A stretch of 64,000 nucleotides of DNA from Dryocola sp051307055 (GTDB lineage Bacteria; Pseudomonadota; Gammaproteobacteria; Enterobacterales; Enterobacteriaceae). Shown here piece by piece: positions 1 to 8,243 of this stretch (within the stretch, counting starts at the first letter, position 1; the number at the start of each line of letters is the position of its first letter). Location: NCBI RefSeq assembly GCF_051307055.1, contig NZ_CP149994.1, forward strand, positions 4,154,001 through 4,218,000, given 5' to 3'. The translations under genes were made by a program, and so were the position numbers. The notes under the pieces are model-generated. The model saw only the letters and a program-made list of their open reading frames with translations. It was not told the DNA's origin and ran no database searches.

Positions 1-1863
1 GGTGTTCGCCTGGGCGATAACATAGTTACCTTCTTCGATAGCAGACAGGTAATGAATCTCGTCTGTTACCACGCCATCAACTACGCGACGATACGGCGTT
101 TCTAAGAAGCCGTATTCGTTGGTCTGCGCATAAACAGACAGGGAGTTGATCAGACCGATGTTCGGACCTTCAGGCGTTTCGATTGGACATACACGACCGT
201 AGTGGGTTGGGTGTACGTCACGTACTTCAAAGCCTGCGCGCTCACGGGTCAAACCACCCGGGCCGAGTGCGGAGATACGACGTTTGTGCGTAATCTCAGA
301 CAGCGGGTTGTTCTGGTCCATAAACTGAGACAGCTGGCTGGAACCGAAGAACTCTTTCACTGCGGCAGAGATAGGCTTGGCGTTGATCATGTCCTGAGGC
401 ATCAGGGTATCCAGATCGCCTAAAGACAGACGCTCTTTCACCGCACGCTCAACACGTACCAGGCCTACGCGGAACTGGTTTTCCGCCATTTCGCCTACGG
501 AACGGATACGACGGTTGCCGAGGTGGTCGATATCATCCACTTCGCCCTGGCCGTTACGAATCCCAATAAGCTTACGCATAACCTCGATGATGTCGTCTTT
601 GCTCAGGATGCCTGAACCTTCGATTTCATCACGCAGCAGAGAACGGTTGAACTTCATACGACCAACCGCAGACAGGTCATAGCGGTCTTCGGAGAAGAAC
701 AGGTTCTCGAACAGGCTTTCAGCCGCTTCACGCGTTGGTGGCTCGCCAGGACGCATCATGCGGTAGATCTCAACCAGCGCGCTTAAGCGATCGTTGGTTG
801 GGTCGACGCGGATGGTCTCGGATATATAAGCGCCGTGATCCAGGTCGTTGGTAAACAGCGTTTCGATACGCTTATGACCGGACTGGCTCAGCTTAGCCAG
901 CAGATCCAAAGACAGTTCCATGTTCGCCGGGCAAATCAGTTCGCCGGTAGAAGCATCAACGTAGTCTTTAGCCGCGACCTTGCCAGCAATGTACTCAACC
1001 GGAACTTCGATAAGCTTGATATCGTCTTTTTCCAGCTGGCGAATGTGGCGCGCGGTAATGCGGCGGCCTTTTTCGACATACACTTTGCCGTCAGCTTCGA
1101 TGTCAAAGGATGCAGTTTCGCCACGCAGGCGTTCCGGCACCAGTTCCATCTGCAGCTTGTTGTCACGGATTTCGAAATTAACTTTCTCAAAGAACAGATC
1201 GAGGATCTGCTCAGTGGTGTAGTTCAACGCACGCAGAATAATGGTCGCTGGCAGTTTGCGGCGACGGTCGATACGTACGAACAGGTTGTCTTTCGGGTCG
1301 AATTCGAAATCCAGCCAGGAACCACGGTAAGGAATGATACGTGCGTTATACAGCACCTTCCCTGAAGAGTGGGTTTTACCCTTGTCACTGTCAAAGAACA
1401 CGCCTGGGCTACGGTGCAACTGAGAAACGATAACGCGCTCAGTCCCGTTGATAACAAACGTACCGTTGTCAGTCATGAGTGGAATTTCACCCATGTAGAC
1501 TTCTTGTTCTTTAATGTCTTTTACGGTGCCTTCCGGCGCTTCACGCTCGTAGATCACCAGACGCAGTTTTACGCGCAGCGGAGCAGAATACGTCACGCCA
1601 CGGATCTGACACTCTTTGACATCGAAAACTGGTTCGCCAAGACGATAGCTGACGTACTGCAGTTCCGAATTGCCGCTGTAGCTCTGGATTGGGAACACGG
1701 AACGGAAAGCTGCTTCCAGACCGTACTGCCCTTCAGGATCTTGCTCGATAAACTTCTGGAACGAGTCAAGCTGGATAGAAAGGAGATAAGGAATGTCCAG
1801 CACTTGCGGACGTTTTCCAAAATCCTTACGAATACGTTTTTTCTCGGTATAGGAGTAAACCAT
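1..1863 (-). CDS. rpoB: RNA polymerase beta subunit (N-terminal 621 codons, cut by window edge)
   Basis: Beta subunit of the core RNA polymerase, forming half of the catalytic cleft. The reading frame opens with ATG at 1863 (MVYSYTEKKRIRKDFG) and runs off the left edge, so only about the first 46% of the usual 1342 residues is present. Codon numbering agrees exactly with E. coli, which lets the rifampicin pocket be read: Asp516 (316-318), His526 (286-288) and Ser531 (271-273) are all wild type, so no classical cluster I resistance change is seen at these positions. It lies downstream of rplL across a 324-nt gap with an attenuator, in the usual rplKAJL-rpoBC order. Confidence 0.98.
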   Translation of the reverse strand, partial: MVYSYTEKKRIRKDFGKRPQVLDIPYLLSIQLDSFQKFIEQDPEGQYGLEAAFRSVFPIQSYSGNSELQYVSYRLGEPVFDVKECQIRGVTYSAPLRVKLRLVIYEREAPEGTVKDIKEQEVYMGEIPLMTDNGTFVINGTERVIVSQLHRSPGVFFDSDKGKTHSSGKVLYNARIIPYRGSWLDFEFDPKDNLFVRIDRRRKLPATIILRALNYTTEQILDLFFEKVNFEIRDNKLQMELVPERLRGETASFDIEADGKVYVEKGRRITARHIRQLEKDDIKLIEVPVEYIAGKVAAKDYVDASTGELICPANMELSLDLLAKLSQSGHKRIETLFTNDLDHGAYISETIRVDPTNDRLSALVEIYRMMRPGEPPTREAAESLFENLFFSEDRYDLSAVGRMKFNRSLLRDEIEGSGILSKDDIIEVMRKLIGIRNGQGEVDDIDHLGNRRIRSVGEMAENQFRVGLVRVERAVKERLSLGDLDTLMPQDMINAKPISAAVKEFFGSSQLSQFMDQNNPLSEITHKRRISALGPGGLTRERAGFEVRDVHPTHYGRVCPIETPEGPNIGLINSLSVYAQTNEYGFLETPYRRVVDGVVTDEIHYLSAIEEGNYVIAQANT

Positions 1864-2116
1864 AGGGTTCCTCAGCTCGCTGACAAGTCGACCCATCTGT
1901 CCGACGAAGGGACAGTTTGTGCAACACTATTTTGTGGACCGGAAAGTGGAACACTTCCCGCAATACCTGTTTCTATCACTCTTAAACCATTTCGCTACGC
2001 TTTACCCCGGAACTCCCGGCGTAGAAAGTCGCAGTATATTAAGTCGTCGATAGAGACAAGCATTGAAAGGAAACCAGCAGCCAAACAGTGTGAAACGCTA
2101 CTGGTGCCTTACAGCG

Positions 2117-2170
2117 CAAAAAGGCTGGTGACTAAAAAGTCACCAGCCATCAGCCTGATTTCTCAGGCTG
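2117..2170 (-). terminator. rplL-rpoB attenuator and processing hairpins
   Basis: On the minus strand a hairpin with an 11-bp stem (GGCTGGTGACT paired with AGTCACCAGCC, 2123-2148) is followed by five T residues. It is preceded by a second small hairpin (CAGCCTGA/TCAGGCTG, 2151-2170). In E. coli this spacer holds a partial terminator that lets some polymerases continue into rpoBC, plus an RNase III cleavage region. The same arrangement here implies rpoB is expressed by read-through. The rest of the 1864-2187 gap shows no gene. Confidence 0.85.
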
Positions 2171-2187
2171 CAACCGGAAAGGTTGGC

Positions 2188-2553
2188 TTATTTAACTTCA
2201 ACTTCAGCGCCAGCTTCTTCCAGAGATTTTTTCAGAGCTTCTGCGTCATCTTTGCTCACGCCTTCTTTCAGCGCAGCTGGAGCGGATTCAACCAGGTCTT
2301 TAGCTTCTTTCAGACCCAGGCCAGTCGCGCTACGTACTGCTTTGATGACGGCAACTTTGTTAGCGCCAACAGCTTTCAGAACGACGTCGAACTCAGTTTT
2401 TTCTTCAGCAGCTTCAGCCGGGCCTGCAGCAACAGCTACAGCAGCAGCAGCGGAAACGCCGAATTTTTCTTCCATTGCAGAAATCAGTTCTACAACGTCC
2501 ATTACGGACATAGCGGATACTGCTTCAATGATTTGATCTTTAGTGATAGACAT
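2188..2553 (-). CDS. rplL: Ribosomal protein bL12 (L7/L12 stalk protein)
   Basis: The acidic stalk protein of the large subunit, present in several copies on L10, where it recruits and stimulates the translational GTPases. The 121 residues match the family length: an N-terminal dimerisation helix region (MSITKDQIIEAV), an Ala/Gly/Val-rich hinge around residues 36-52, and the factor-binding C-terminal domain ending in EAGAEVEVK. It follows rplJ after 66 nt and is co-transcribed with it. The downstream attenuator sets the ratio of ribosomal protein to RNA polymerase transcript. Confidence 0.98.
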   Translation of the reverse strand: MSITKDQIIEAVSAMSVMDVVELISAMEEKFGVSAAAAVAVAAGPAEAAEEKTEFDVVLKAVGANKVAVIKAVRSATGLGLKEAKDLVESAPAALKEGVSKDDAEALKKSLEEAGAEVEVK

Positions 2554-2619
2554 AACAATTGTTCCTGAAAAACAGAATTAGTTTATACGTAAGCAAATGC
2601 GTTAGAAAAGTAAGCGCTA

Positions 2620-3117
2620 TTAAGCAGCTTCTTTCTGATCGCGTACAGCAGCCAGAGTGCGAACCAGTTTGCCTGCGGAGGCTTCTTTCATGGTTGCCAT
2701 CAGGCGTGCGATTGCTTCTTCGTAAGTTGGCAGAGTTGCCAGGCGATCGATCTGGGCCGCCGGGATCAGCTCACCTTCAAAGGCTGCAGCTTTAACCTCG
2801 AATTTTGCATTCGCTTTCGCGAACTCTTTGAACAGACGAGCAGCAGCGCCCGGGTGTTCCATAGAGTATGCAATCAAGGTTGGACCAACAAACGTGTCTT
2901 TCAGGCACTCAAACTGAGTACCTTCAACGACGCGGCGCAGCAGGGTGTTACGAACAACACGCATGTAAACGCCAGCTTCACGACCTGCTTTACGCAGTTC
3001 AGTCATTTTATCTACGGTAACGCCACGGGAATCCGCAACAACCGCAGACAGCGCGCCTTTGGCTACTTCGCTGACTTCAGCAACAATCGCTTGTTTGTCT
3101 TGAAGATTTAAAGCCAT
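2620..3117 (-). CDS. rplJ: Ribosomal protein uL10
   Basis: Stalk base protein that anchors the bL12 dimers to 23S rRNA. The 165 residues begin MALNLQDKQAIVAEVSEVAKG and match the usual length. The N-terminal globular domain binds rRNA and the C-terminal helix carries bL12. The gene is preceded by a structured leader, the target by which the L10-L12 complex represses its own translation in E. coli, and it is followed by rplL as the second gene of the unit. Confidence 0.98.
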   Translation of the reverse strand: MALNLQDKQAIVAEVSEVAKGALSAVVADSRGVTVDKMTELRKAGREAGVYMRVVRNTLLRRVVEGTQFECLKDTFVGPTLIAYSMEHPGAAARLFKEFAKANAKFEVKAAAFEGELIPAAQIDRLATLPTYEEAIARLMATMKEASAGKLVRTLAAVRDQKEAA

Positions 3118-3240
3118 TAGCTTTGCTCCTGGATATTAGCCGGGTTACCCCCGGAACTCACTTCACTCATTACCAAAACGATAATGAACGTCGACATACG
3201 GTGAGCAGAAACAAGCCAAAGACTATCAAAAATATTCTTC

Positions 3241-3331
3241 AGGTTCTGTCACCGTCTACGCAGGAAATTAAGCCTCTTGCGAAACACCTGCGGTCTTGGA
3301 CGGAGGCCTGGATAAGGCCAGGCTCCAACCG
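3241..3331 (-). promoter_or_regulatory. L10 autoregulatory leader of rplJL
   Basis: Within the 293-nt rplA-rplJ spacer the minus strand carries a structured block with a GCCTGG/CCAGGC hairpin and the run GACCGCAGG...CCTGCGTAGACGGTGACAG. This corresponds closely to the E. coli L10 leader (Rfam family Ribosomal L10 leader), to which the L10-L12 complex binds to block rplJ translation. The identification rests on remembered similarity. The rplJ promoter is expected just upstream, but I could not assign its boxes. Confidence 0.75.
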
Positions 3332-3410
3332 AAAATTCTGTGTGCCCTGCAAGCAAGGCAACGGGCGTAAGATTCTAGACTAATCTAACGCCCGCGTAAA
3401 GCAGCGATTA

Positions 3411-4115
3411 TTAATTCGCCACCGCGTTCAGACCAGACTGGTCGATCGCAACACCTGCGCCCATGGTGGTGGACAGGCTAACTTTCTTAATGAAAACGCC
3501 TTTCGCCTGAGAAGGTTTCGCTTTTTTCAGCGCAACCAGCAGGGATTCCAGGTTTTCTCTCAGTTTGTCAGCGTCAAAATCCACTTTACCGATGGTGGTG
3601 TGAATGATGCCGTTTTTGTCGTTACGGTAACGAACCTGACCCGCTTTAGCGTTCTTAACCGCTTCAGCAACGTTAGGGGTTACAGTACCAACTTTCGGGT
3701 TAGGCATCAGGCCGCGTGGACCCAGAACCTGGCCCAGCTGGCCAACAACGCGCATTGCATCCGGAGAGGCGATAACAACGTCGAAGTTCATTTCGCCTTT
3801 TTTGATCTGGTCTGCCAGATCTTCCATACCTACCAGCTCTGCGCCAGCAGCTTTAGCTGCTTCAGCGTTAGGGCCCTGGGCAAATACGGCTACGCGAACT
3901 GAACGGCCAGTACCGTGCGGCAGTACAGTTGCACCGCGTACGTTCTGGTCAGATTTACGAGCGTCGATGCCGAGGTTAACAGCAACGTCAACGCTTTCTA
4001 CGAATTTAGCAGTGGCCAGCTCTTTGAGCAGAGCAACGGCTTCGTTGATGTCATACTGTTTGGTCGCATCAACTTTGTCACGGATCACGCGCATGCGCTT
4101 GGTCAGTTTAGCCAT
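3411..4115 (-). CDS. rplA: Ribosomal protein uL1
   Basis: L1 stalk protein that contacts the E-site tRNA and 23S rRNA. The 234 residues start MAKLTKRMRVIRDKVD and end SGLNAVAN, the standard enteric length. The gene starts 3 nt after the rplK stop, so the two are translationally linked. In E. coli L1 represses translation of both genes by binding the rplK leader, and the cognate target is visible here at 4572-4592. Confidence 0.98.
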   Translation of the reverse strand: MAKLTKRMRVIRDKVDATKQYDINEAVALLKELATAKFVESVDVAVNLGIDARKSDQNVRGATVLPHGTGRSVRVAVFAQGPNAEAAKAAGAELVGMEDLADQIKKGEMNFDVVIASPDAMRVVGQLGQVLGPRGLMPNPKVGTVTPNVAEAVKNAKAGQVRYRNDKNGIIHTTIGKVDFDADKLRENLESLLVALKKAKPSQAKGVFIKKVSLSTTMGAGVAIDQSGLNAVAN

Positions 4116-4118
4116 TTC

Positions 4119-4547
4119 TTAATCCTCCACTACCAGGCCCATGGAACGAGCAGTACCTTCGATGGAGCGAGTCATCGCTTCAACGTCAGAACCAGTCATG
4201 TCCGCAGCTTTGGTTTCTGCGATTTCACGCACCTGAGCACGGGTCACTTTACCCACTTTGTCTTTGTTCGGCTTACCGGAACCAGACTTGACACCAGCAG
4301 CTTTCTTCAGCAGAACTGCAGCCGGTGGGGTTTTAGTAACGAAAGTGAAAGAGCGATCAGCGTAAACGGTGATAACAACCGGAATTGGCAGACCTTTCTC
4401 GATGGAATCAGTTTTGGCGTTAAACGCTTTACAGAATTCCATGATGTTAACACCCTGCTGACCCAGAGCTGGACCAACCGGTGGACTTGGGTTCGCCATA
4501 CCAGCTGCAACCTGCAGCTTGACGTAGGCTTGTACTTTCTTAGCCAT
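4119..4547 (-). CDS. rplK: Ribosomal protein uL11
   Basis: Protein of the GTPase-associated centre, which also transmits uncharged-tRNA stalling to RelA. The 142 residues begin MAKKVQAYVKLQVAAGMANPSPPVGPALG. The N-terminal domain contains the conserved proline-rich PSPPVGPALGQQG segment, and the C-terminal domain binds 23S rRNA. It is the first gene of the rplK-rplA unit, transcribed from its own promoter in the nusG-rplK gap. Confidence 0.98.
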   Translation of the reverse strand: MAKKVQAYVKLQVAAGMANPSPPVGPALGQQGVNIMEFCKAFNAKTDSIEKGLPIPVVITVYADRSFTFVTKTPPAAVLLKKAAGVKSGSGKPNKDKVGKVTRAQVREIAETKAADMTGSDVEAMTRSIEGTARSMGLVVED

Positions 4548-4571
4548 CTAAATTTCCTCTGGTGGGTTATA

Positions 4572-4592
4572 GCGCCTCAACGAGGCTCCCCG
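4572..4592 (-). promoter_or_regulatory. L1 repressor target in the rplK leader
   Basis: The minus-strand sequence CGGGGAGCCTC-GTT-GAGGCGC forms a short stem-loop just upstream of the rplK ribosome-binding site. It is nearly the same as the E. coli L11 leader element bound by L1 (GGGGAGCCTC...GAGGCGC), which mimics the L1 site on 23S rRNA. The feedback role is inferred from that similarity. Confidence 0.7.
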
Positions 4593-4642
4593 TGAATAAA
4601 TCGTTTTATGTATACAGGACACATAAAAACAAAAGGCGCGAA

Positions 4643-4671
4643 ATTGTATGCCAATCTCGCGCCTTGTGCAA
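4643..4671 (-). promoter_or_regulatory. rplK promoter (PL11)
   Basis: Minus-strand TTGCAC (4666-4671) and TACAAT (4643-4648) are separated by 17 nt and followed by a GC-rich discriminator, as expected of a growth-rate and stringently controlled sigma-70 promoter. The -10 box lies in the loop of a GGCGCGA/TCGCGCC inverted repeat whose 3' side is followed by T residues, so the same DNA may also weakly terminate nusG transcription. Confidence 0.7.
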
Positions 4672-4701
4672 CGATTAATCGCTGCTTTTACAACCTGGCT
4701 A

Positions 4702-5247
4702 TTAAGCCTTTTCGACCTGGGCGAAGTCCAGTTCGACCGGCGTAGCACGACCGAAGATAGATACAGAAACCTTCAGGCGGCTCTTTTCGTAATCCACTTC
4801 TTCAACTACACCGTTAAAGTCGGCAAATGGACCATCGCTAACGCGGACCATCTCACCCGGTTCGAACAGCGTTTTAGGACGCGGCTTGTCACCAACCTGC
4901 TGCAGACGGTTCATGATCGCATCAACTTCTTTATCGCTGATTGGAGCCGGACGGTCAGACGTGCCGCCAATGAACCCCATAACGCGCGGAACGCTACGCA
5001 CCAGGTGCCAGCTCGCATCGTTCATGACCATCTGGACCAGCACGTAGCCCGGGAAGAATTTGCGCTCGCTTTTACGACGCTGGCCGCCACGGATTTCGAC
5101 CACTTCTTCGGTCGGCACCATGACTTCGCCAAATAACTCTTCCATGTTGTGCAATTTGATATGCTCACGCAGCGAAGTCGCTACGCGGCCTTCAAAACCG
5201 GAAAACGCCTGAACGACGTACCAGCGCTTTTTAGGGGCTTCAGACAT
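4702..5247 (-). CDS. nusG: Transcription termination/antitermination factor NusG
   Basis: Elongation factor that binds RNA polymerase through its N-terminal domain and contacts Rho or ribosomal S10 through its C-terminal KOW domain. The 181 residues match E. coli. The NGN domain begins KKRWYVVQAFSGFEGRVA and the KOW motif (GEMVRVSDGPFADFNGVV) starts near residue 128. It starts 1 nt after the secE stop, the conserved secE-nusG pair. Confidence 0.98.
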   Translation of the reverse strand: MSEAPKKRWYVVQAFSGFEGRVATSLREHIKLHNMEELFGEVMVPTEEVVEIRGGQRRKSERKFFPGYVLVQMVMNDASWHLVRSVPRVMGFIGGTSDRPAPISDKEVDAIMNRLQQVGDKPRPKTLFEPGEMVRVSDGPFADFNGVVEEVDYEKSRLKVSVSIFGRATPVELDFAQVEKA

Positions 5248-5248
5248 C

Positions 5249-5632
5249 TCAGAACCTCAGGCCAGTAATAAAAGAAACCAGACGGACTAAAATGCCATCC
5301 AGCCCCCACAGAATCAGTGACATTACAGCCGTAACGGCGGCCACGATTAAGGTGGTATGCAGCGTTTCCTGGCGAGTCGGCCAAATCACTTTACGTACTT
5401 CGGTTCTCGCTTCACGGGCGAAAGCAACGGTCGCTTTGCCTTTCGTCGTCAACAGCGCGACACCGCCCGCTGCAGCAATCATAATAACCACTGCCAGGGC
5501 ACGCAAAGGCAAGGTCACATCACGATAAAGGTAGTTGCCCACAATCGCTAAAATCAGCAGAACTGCAACAGCCAGCCATTTTATCGTTTCCAGGCCGCGC
5601 CCGCTTCCGTGAGCTTCGGTATTCGCACTCAT
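5249..5632 (-). CDS. secE: Preprotein translocase subunit SecE
   Basis: Small subunit of the SecYEG channel, clamping the two halves of SecY. I chose the ATG at 5632 (MSANTEAHGSGRGLE), giving 127 residues as in E. coli. The frame stays open for 20 more codons upstream, but that extension has no family support. Three hydrophobic segments are visible (about residues 18-38, 43-62 and 90-115). The third, with the preceding amphipathic EARTEVRKVIWPTRQE helix, is the conserved essential core. Confidence 0.96.
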   Translation of the reverse strand: MSANTEAHGSGRGLETIKWLAVAVLLILAIVGNYLYRDVTLPLRALAVVIMIAAAGGVALLTTKGKATVAFAREARTEVRKVIWPTRQETLHTTLIVAAVTAVMSLILWGLDGILVRLVSFITGLRF

Positions 5633-5806
5633 AAACCAACCTGTCACAATATCAGACAAATATTTTTGCCCCGCAGGCGCGAGGCAAACCAAACCGAATT
5701 GCTCTTTTCAGGCGCTATTCGGTATCAACGCCATCTTCAGAGCCTGTCTCAGCAATGATTATGAGTAAAAAATCACTGATGAGCCAGGTTCTGGTTCGAG
5801 AGCGTA

Positions 5807-5834
5807 CAAAAAGGGCATCAAATGATGCCCTTTT
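5807..5834 (-). terminator. Rho-independent terminator of the EF-Tu gene
   Basis: Minus-strand hairpin with GGGCATCA paired to TGATGCCC across a two-base loop, followed by five T residues. It lies about 30 nt past the EF-Tu stop codon. The region between it and secE (5633-5806) must hold the secE promoter, which I could not assign with confidence. Confidence 0.88.
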
Positions 5835-5864
5835 CTTGCGCGTTGCGTCAAATGTTATCAGCGA

Positions 5865-7049
5865 TTAAGCGATAACTTTAGCAACAACACCGGCGCCCAC
5901 GGTACGGCCGCCTTCGCGGATGGCGAAACGCAGACCGTCGTCCATCGCGATTGGGTGGATCAGGGTGACAACCATTTTGATGTTGTCGCCCGGCATGACC
6001 ATCTCCACGCCTTCCGGCAGCTCGATGGTACCGGTCACGTCAGTTGTACGGAAGTAGAACTGTGGGCGGTAGCCTTTGAAGAACGGCGTATGACGGCCGC
6101 CTTCGTCCTTGGACAGGATATAAACTTCAGATTCGAACTGGGTGTGCGGCTTGATGGAGCCTGGCTTAGCCAGTACCTGACCACGTTCGATTTCTTCACG
6201 TTTGATACCGCGCAGCAGAACGCCAACGTTCTCACCGGCACGGCCTTCGTCCAGCAGTTTGCGGAACATTTCAACGCCGGTACAGGTGGACTTGGCAGTC
6301 TCTTTGATACCAACGATTTCAACTTCTTCGCCAACTTTAACGATACCGCGCTCCACACGACCGGTAACCACGGTACCACGGCCGGAGATGGAGAACACGT
6401 CTTCGATTGGCAGCAGGAACGGCTTGTCGATAGCACGCTCTGGTTCCGGGATGTAGGAATCCAGGTAGCCTGCCAGCTCAACAATCTTCGCTTCCCACTC
6501 AGCTTCGCCTTCCAGCGCTTTCAGCGCAGAACCACGAACGATTGGGGTATCGTCGCCCGGGAAGTCGTACTGGGACAGAAGTTCACGCACTTCCATCTCA
6601 ACCAGCTCCAGCAGCTCTTCGTCATCAACCATGTCGCATTTGTTCAGGAACACGATGATGTAAGGAACGCCTACCTGACGACCCAGCAGGATGTGCTCGC
6701 GGGTCTGTGGCATCGGGCCATCAGTCGCAGCAACAACCAGGATCGCGCCGTCCATCTGCGCAGCACCGGTGATCATGTTTTTAACATAGTCGGCGTGGCC
6801 CGGGCAGTCTACGTGTGCGTAGTGGCGAGTCGGGGTGTCATATTCAACGTGGGAAGTGTTGATGGTGATACCACGAGCTTTCTCTTCCGGCGCGTTATCG
6901 ATCTGGTCGAATGCACGGGCAGCACCGCCGTAGGTTTTAGCCAGAACGGTAGTGATTGCAGCGGTCAGCGTTGTTTTACCATGGTCAACGTGGCCGATAG
7001 TACCGACGTTAACGTGCGGTTTTGTACGTTCAAACTTTTCTTTAGACAT
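5865..7049 (-). CDS. tufB: Elongation factor Tu
   Basis: GTPase that carries aminoacyl-tRNA to the ribosomal A site. The 394 residues show the G1 loop GHVDHGKT at 19-26, DCPGH near 81, and NKCD near 136, followed by the two beta-barrel domains ending VGAGVVAKVIA. The position after thrT and before secE is that of tufB in E. coli. A second copy, tufA, is expected in the str operon outside this window. The upstream tRNA genes may be co-transcribed with it. Confidence 0.98.
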   Translation of the reverse strand: MSKEKFERTKPHVNVGTIGHVDHGKTTLTAAITTVLAKTYGGAARAFDQIDNAPEEKARGITINTSHVEYDTPTRHYAHVDCPGHADYVKNMITGAAQMDGAILVVAATDGPMPQTREHILLGRQVGVPYIIVFLNKCDMVDDEELLELVEMEVRELLSQYDFPGDDTPIVRGSALKALEGEAEWEAKIVELAGYLDSYIPEPERAIDKPFLLPIEDVFSISGRGTVVTGRVERGIVKVGEEVEIVGIKETAKSTCTGVEMFRKLLDEGRAGENVGVLLRGIKREEIERGQVLAKPGSIKPHTQFESEVYILSKDEGGRHTPFFKGYRPQFYFRTTDVTGTIELPEGVEMVMPGDNIKMVVTLIHPIAMDDGLRFAIREGGRTVGAGVVAKVIA

Positions 7050-7160
7050 CGATTGTCCCTCTAAGACACGGATAAATCGGTGGTATCACCACATCAACCA
7101 GGCTTATGCCTGAATTTGCTGAATGCATTAACAGAAGAAAAACAGGAAGGAGAATAGAAG

Positions 7161-7236
7161 TGGTGCTGATAGGCAGATTCGAACTGCCGACCTCACCCTT
7201 ACCAAGGGTGCGCTCTACCAACTGAGCTATATCAGC
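7161..7236 (-). tRNA. thrT: tRNA-Thr(GGT)
   Basis: A 76-nt cloverleaf with encoded CCA. The acceptor stem is GCTGATA/TATCAGC, the anticodon loop contains GGT within CCTTGGTAAGG, and the T-loop is TTCGAAT. It is the last of four tRNAs ahead of the EF-Tu gene, the place of thrT in E. coli. Confidence 0.97.
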
Positions 7237-7241
7237 ACATC

Positions 7242-7316
<75 letters not shown>

Positions 7317-7577
7317 ATCTTAGAACTCGGCTACCTGCTTAATTCTGTTTTGAATATGAGAGGAGACCTCTCAGTATTCGAGCCGACTCGCCTGGAGCTT
7401 GTCGTCTCGGGCTTCGCGAAGCGTCGCCTTAAATGGTGGTGGGTTCGGGATAAACGATGCTTACGCTCGTTGTCTCACCCTGTTCGACCCGAACCTCAGT
7501 CGAAGCTACTCACTTTCCCGACCAGTGCTCATATAAATGATTACTGGTTGGTTCAACCATATCGCTATGGTTAAAAA
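7317..7577. other. Long tRNA-Gly/tRNA-Tyr spacer without a gene
   Basis: A 261-nt spacer inside a tRNA operon, longer than I recall for E. coli (about 116 nt). It holds a degenerate copy of the tRNA-Tyr 3' end (7431-7450), a perfect 6-bp inverted repeat GAGAGG/CCTCTC (7358-7372), and a GCTTCGCGAAGC palindrome near 7411. An open frame on the plus strand (7350-7574) has no ribosome-binding site and no recognisable protein, and I do not call it. Confidence 0.6.
7431..7450 (-). repeat. Degenerate repeat of the tRNA-Tyr 3' end
   Basis: On the minus strand the 13-base run CCCACCACCATTT recurs here. The same 13 bases form the 3' end of tRNA-Tyr plus its first downstream bases (ending near 7575). 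Repeats of a tRNA-Tyr 3' end are known downstream of tRNA-Tyr in the E. coli tyrT operon, where they are associated with rtT RNA. A shared origin is inferred. Confidence 0.55.
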
Positions 7578-7662
<85 letters not shown>

Positions 7663-7672
7663 AGGCACTTGA

Positions 7673-7748
<76 letters not shown>

Positions 7749-7762
7749 ATCAAGTAGCGCGC

Positions 7763-7791
7763 ATTCTAGGAAGACAGGCGCCGCTATGCAA
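7763..7791 (-). promoter_or_regulatory. thrU-tyrU-glyT-thrT-tufB promoter
   Basis: Minus-strand TTGCAT (7786-7791), a 17-nt spacer and TAGAAT (7763-7768), followed by the GC-rich discriminator GCGCGC. This is typical of stable-RNA promoters under stringent control. The upstream DNA contains a run of T residues that could act as an UP-like element. Confidence 0.8.
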
Positions 7792-8243
7792 CAAAAAAAT
7801 CGCATAAAATGCACTACCGCTCACATTTTGCGCGACACATCGAATAATTGATGATTAAACCGCCGTTCCTGGCCAGTTTTTATTCGTAGAATCCAATAGT
7901 AACCCCCGGTGCCAACACCAGTGATTACCTTGCGCCTTACGCCAAAACCCGGCTTTCTCTTTTATTGCGCCTGAATCGGGTACCTCAGGTTCATTTTTGT
8001 TAAACAAAGTACAGAATGTATAGCGGTGAGCGCGAAGCAGCCATTGTCTGGAACGTGACGCCTCCTCGCTTAAGGATTGAGATTATCGTTTTTTCTTATT
8101 ATTCTCCCCCATCTGGTGTTACCCTCCTGCCCATTGTTGAAAAGTAAAATACGTTGCGCGCCTTTGATTATCTGAGGTTGGTGTCTTTCCTTAGTCCGCG
8201 TTTAACGTTCATTTTGTCCTGAATTACAGGCAGAAGCATGCTT
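7792..8243. other. Non-coding region between thrU promoter and coaA
   Basis: About 450 nt with no credible gene. It must carry the coaA promoter on the plus strand. A possible match is TTGTTA (near 7998) with TATAGC 16 nt downstream, but I do not regard this as settled. No strong inverted repeat with a T-run was seen. Confidence 0.4.

Noticed and set aside
1369..2568. A 399-codon plus-strand frame spanning the rpoB start and rplL.
   Set aside because: It crosses the rpoB-rplL spacer and runs antisense to both genes; no support as a protein.
5955..7064. A 369-codon open frame opposite the EF-Tu gene.
   Set aside because: Strong codon bias in EF-Tu suppresses antisense stops, and the frame is a shadow of a highly expressed gene.
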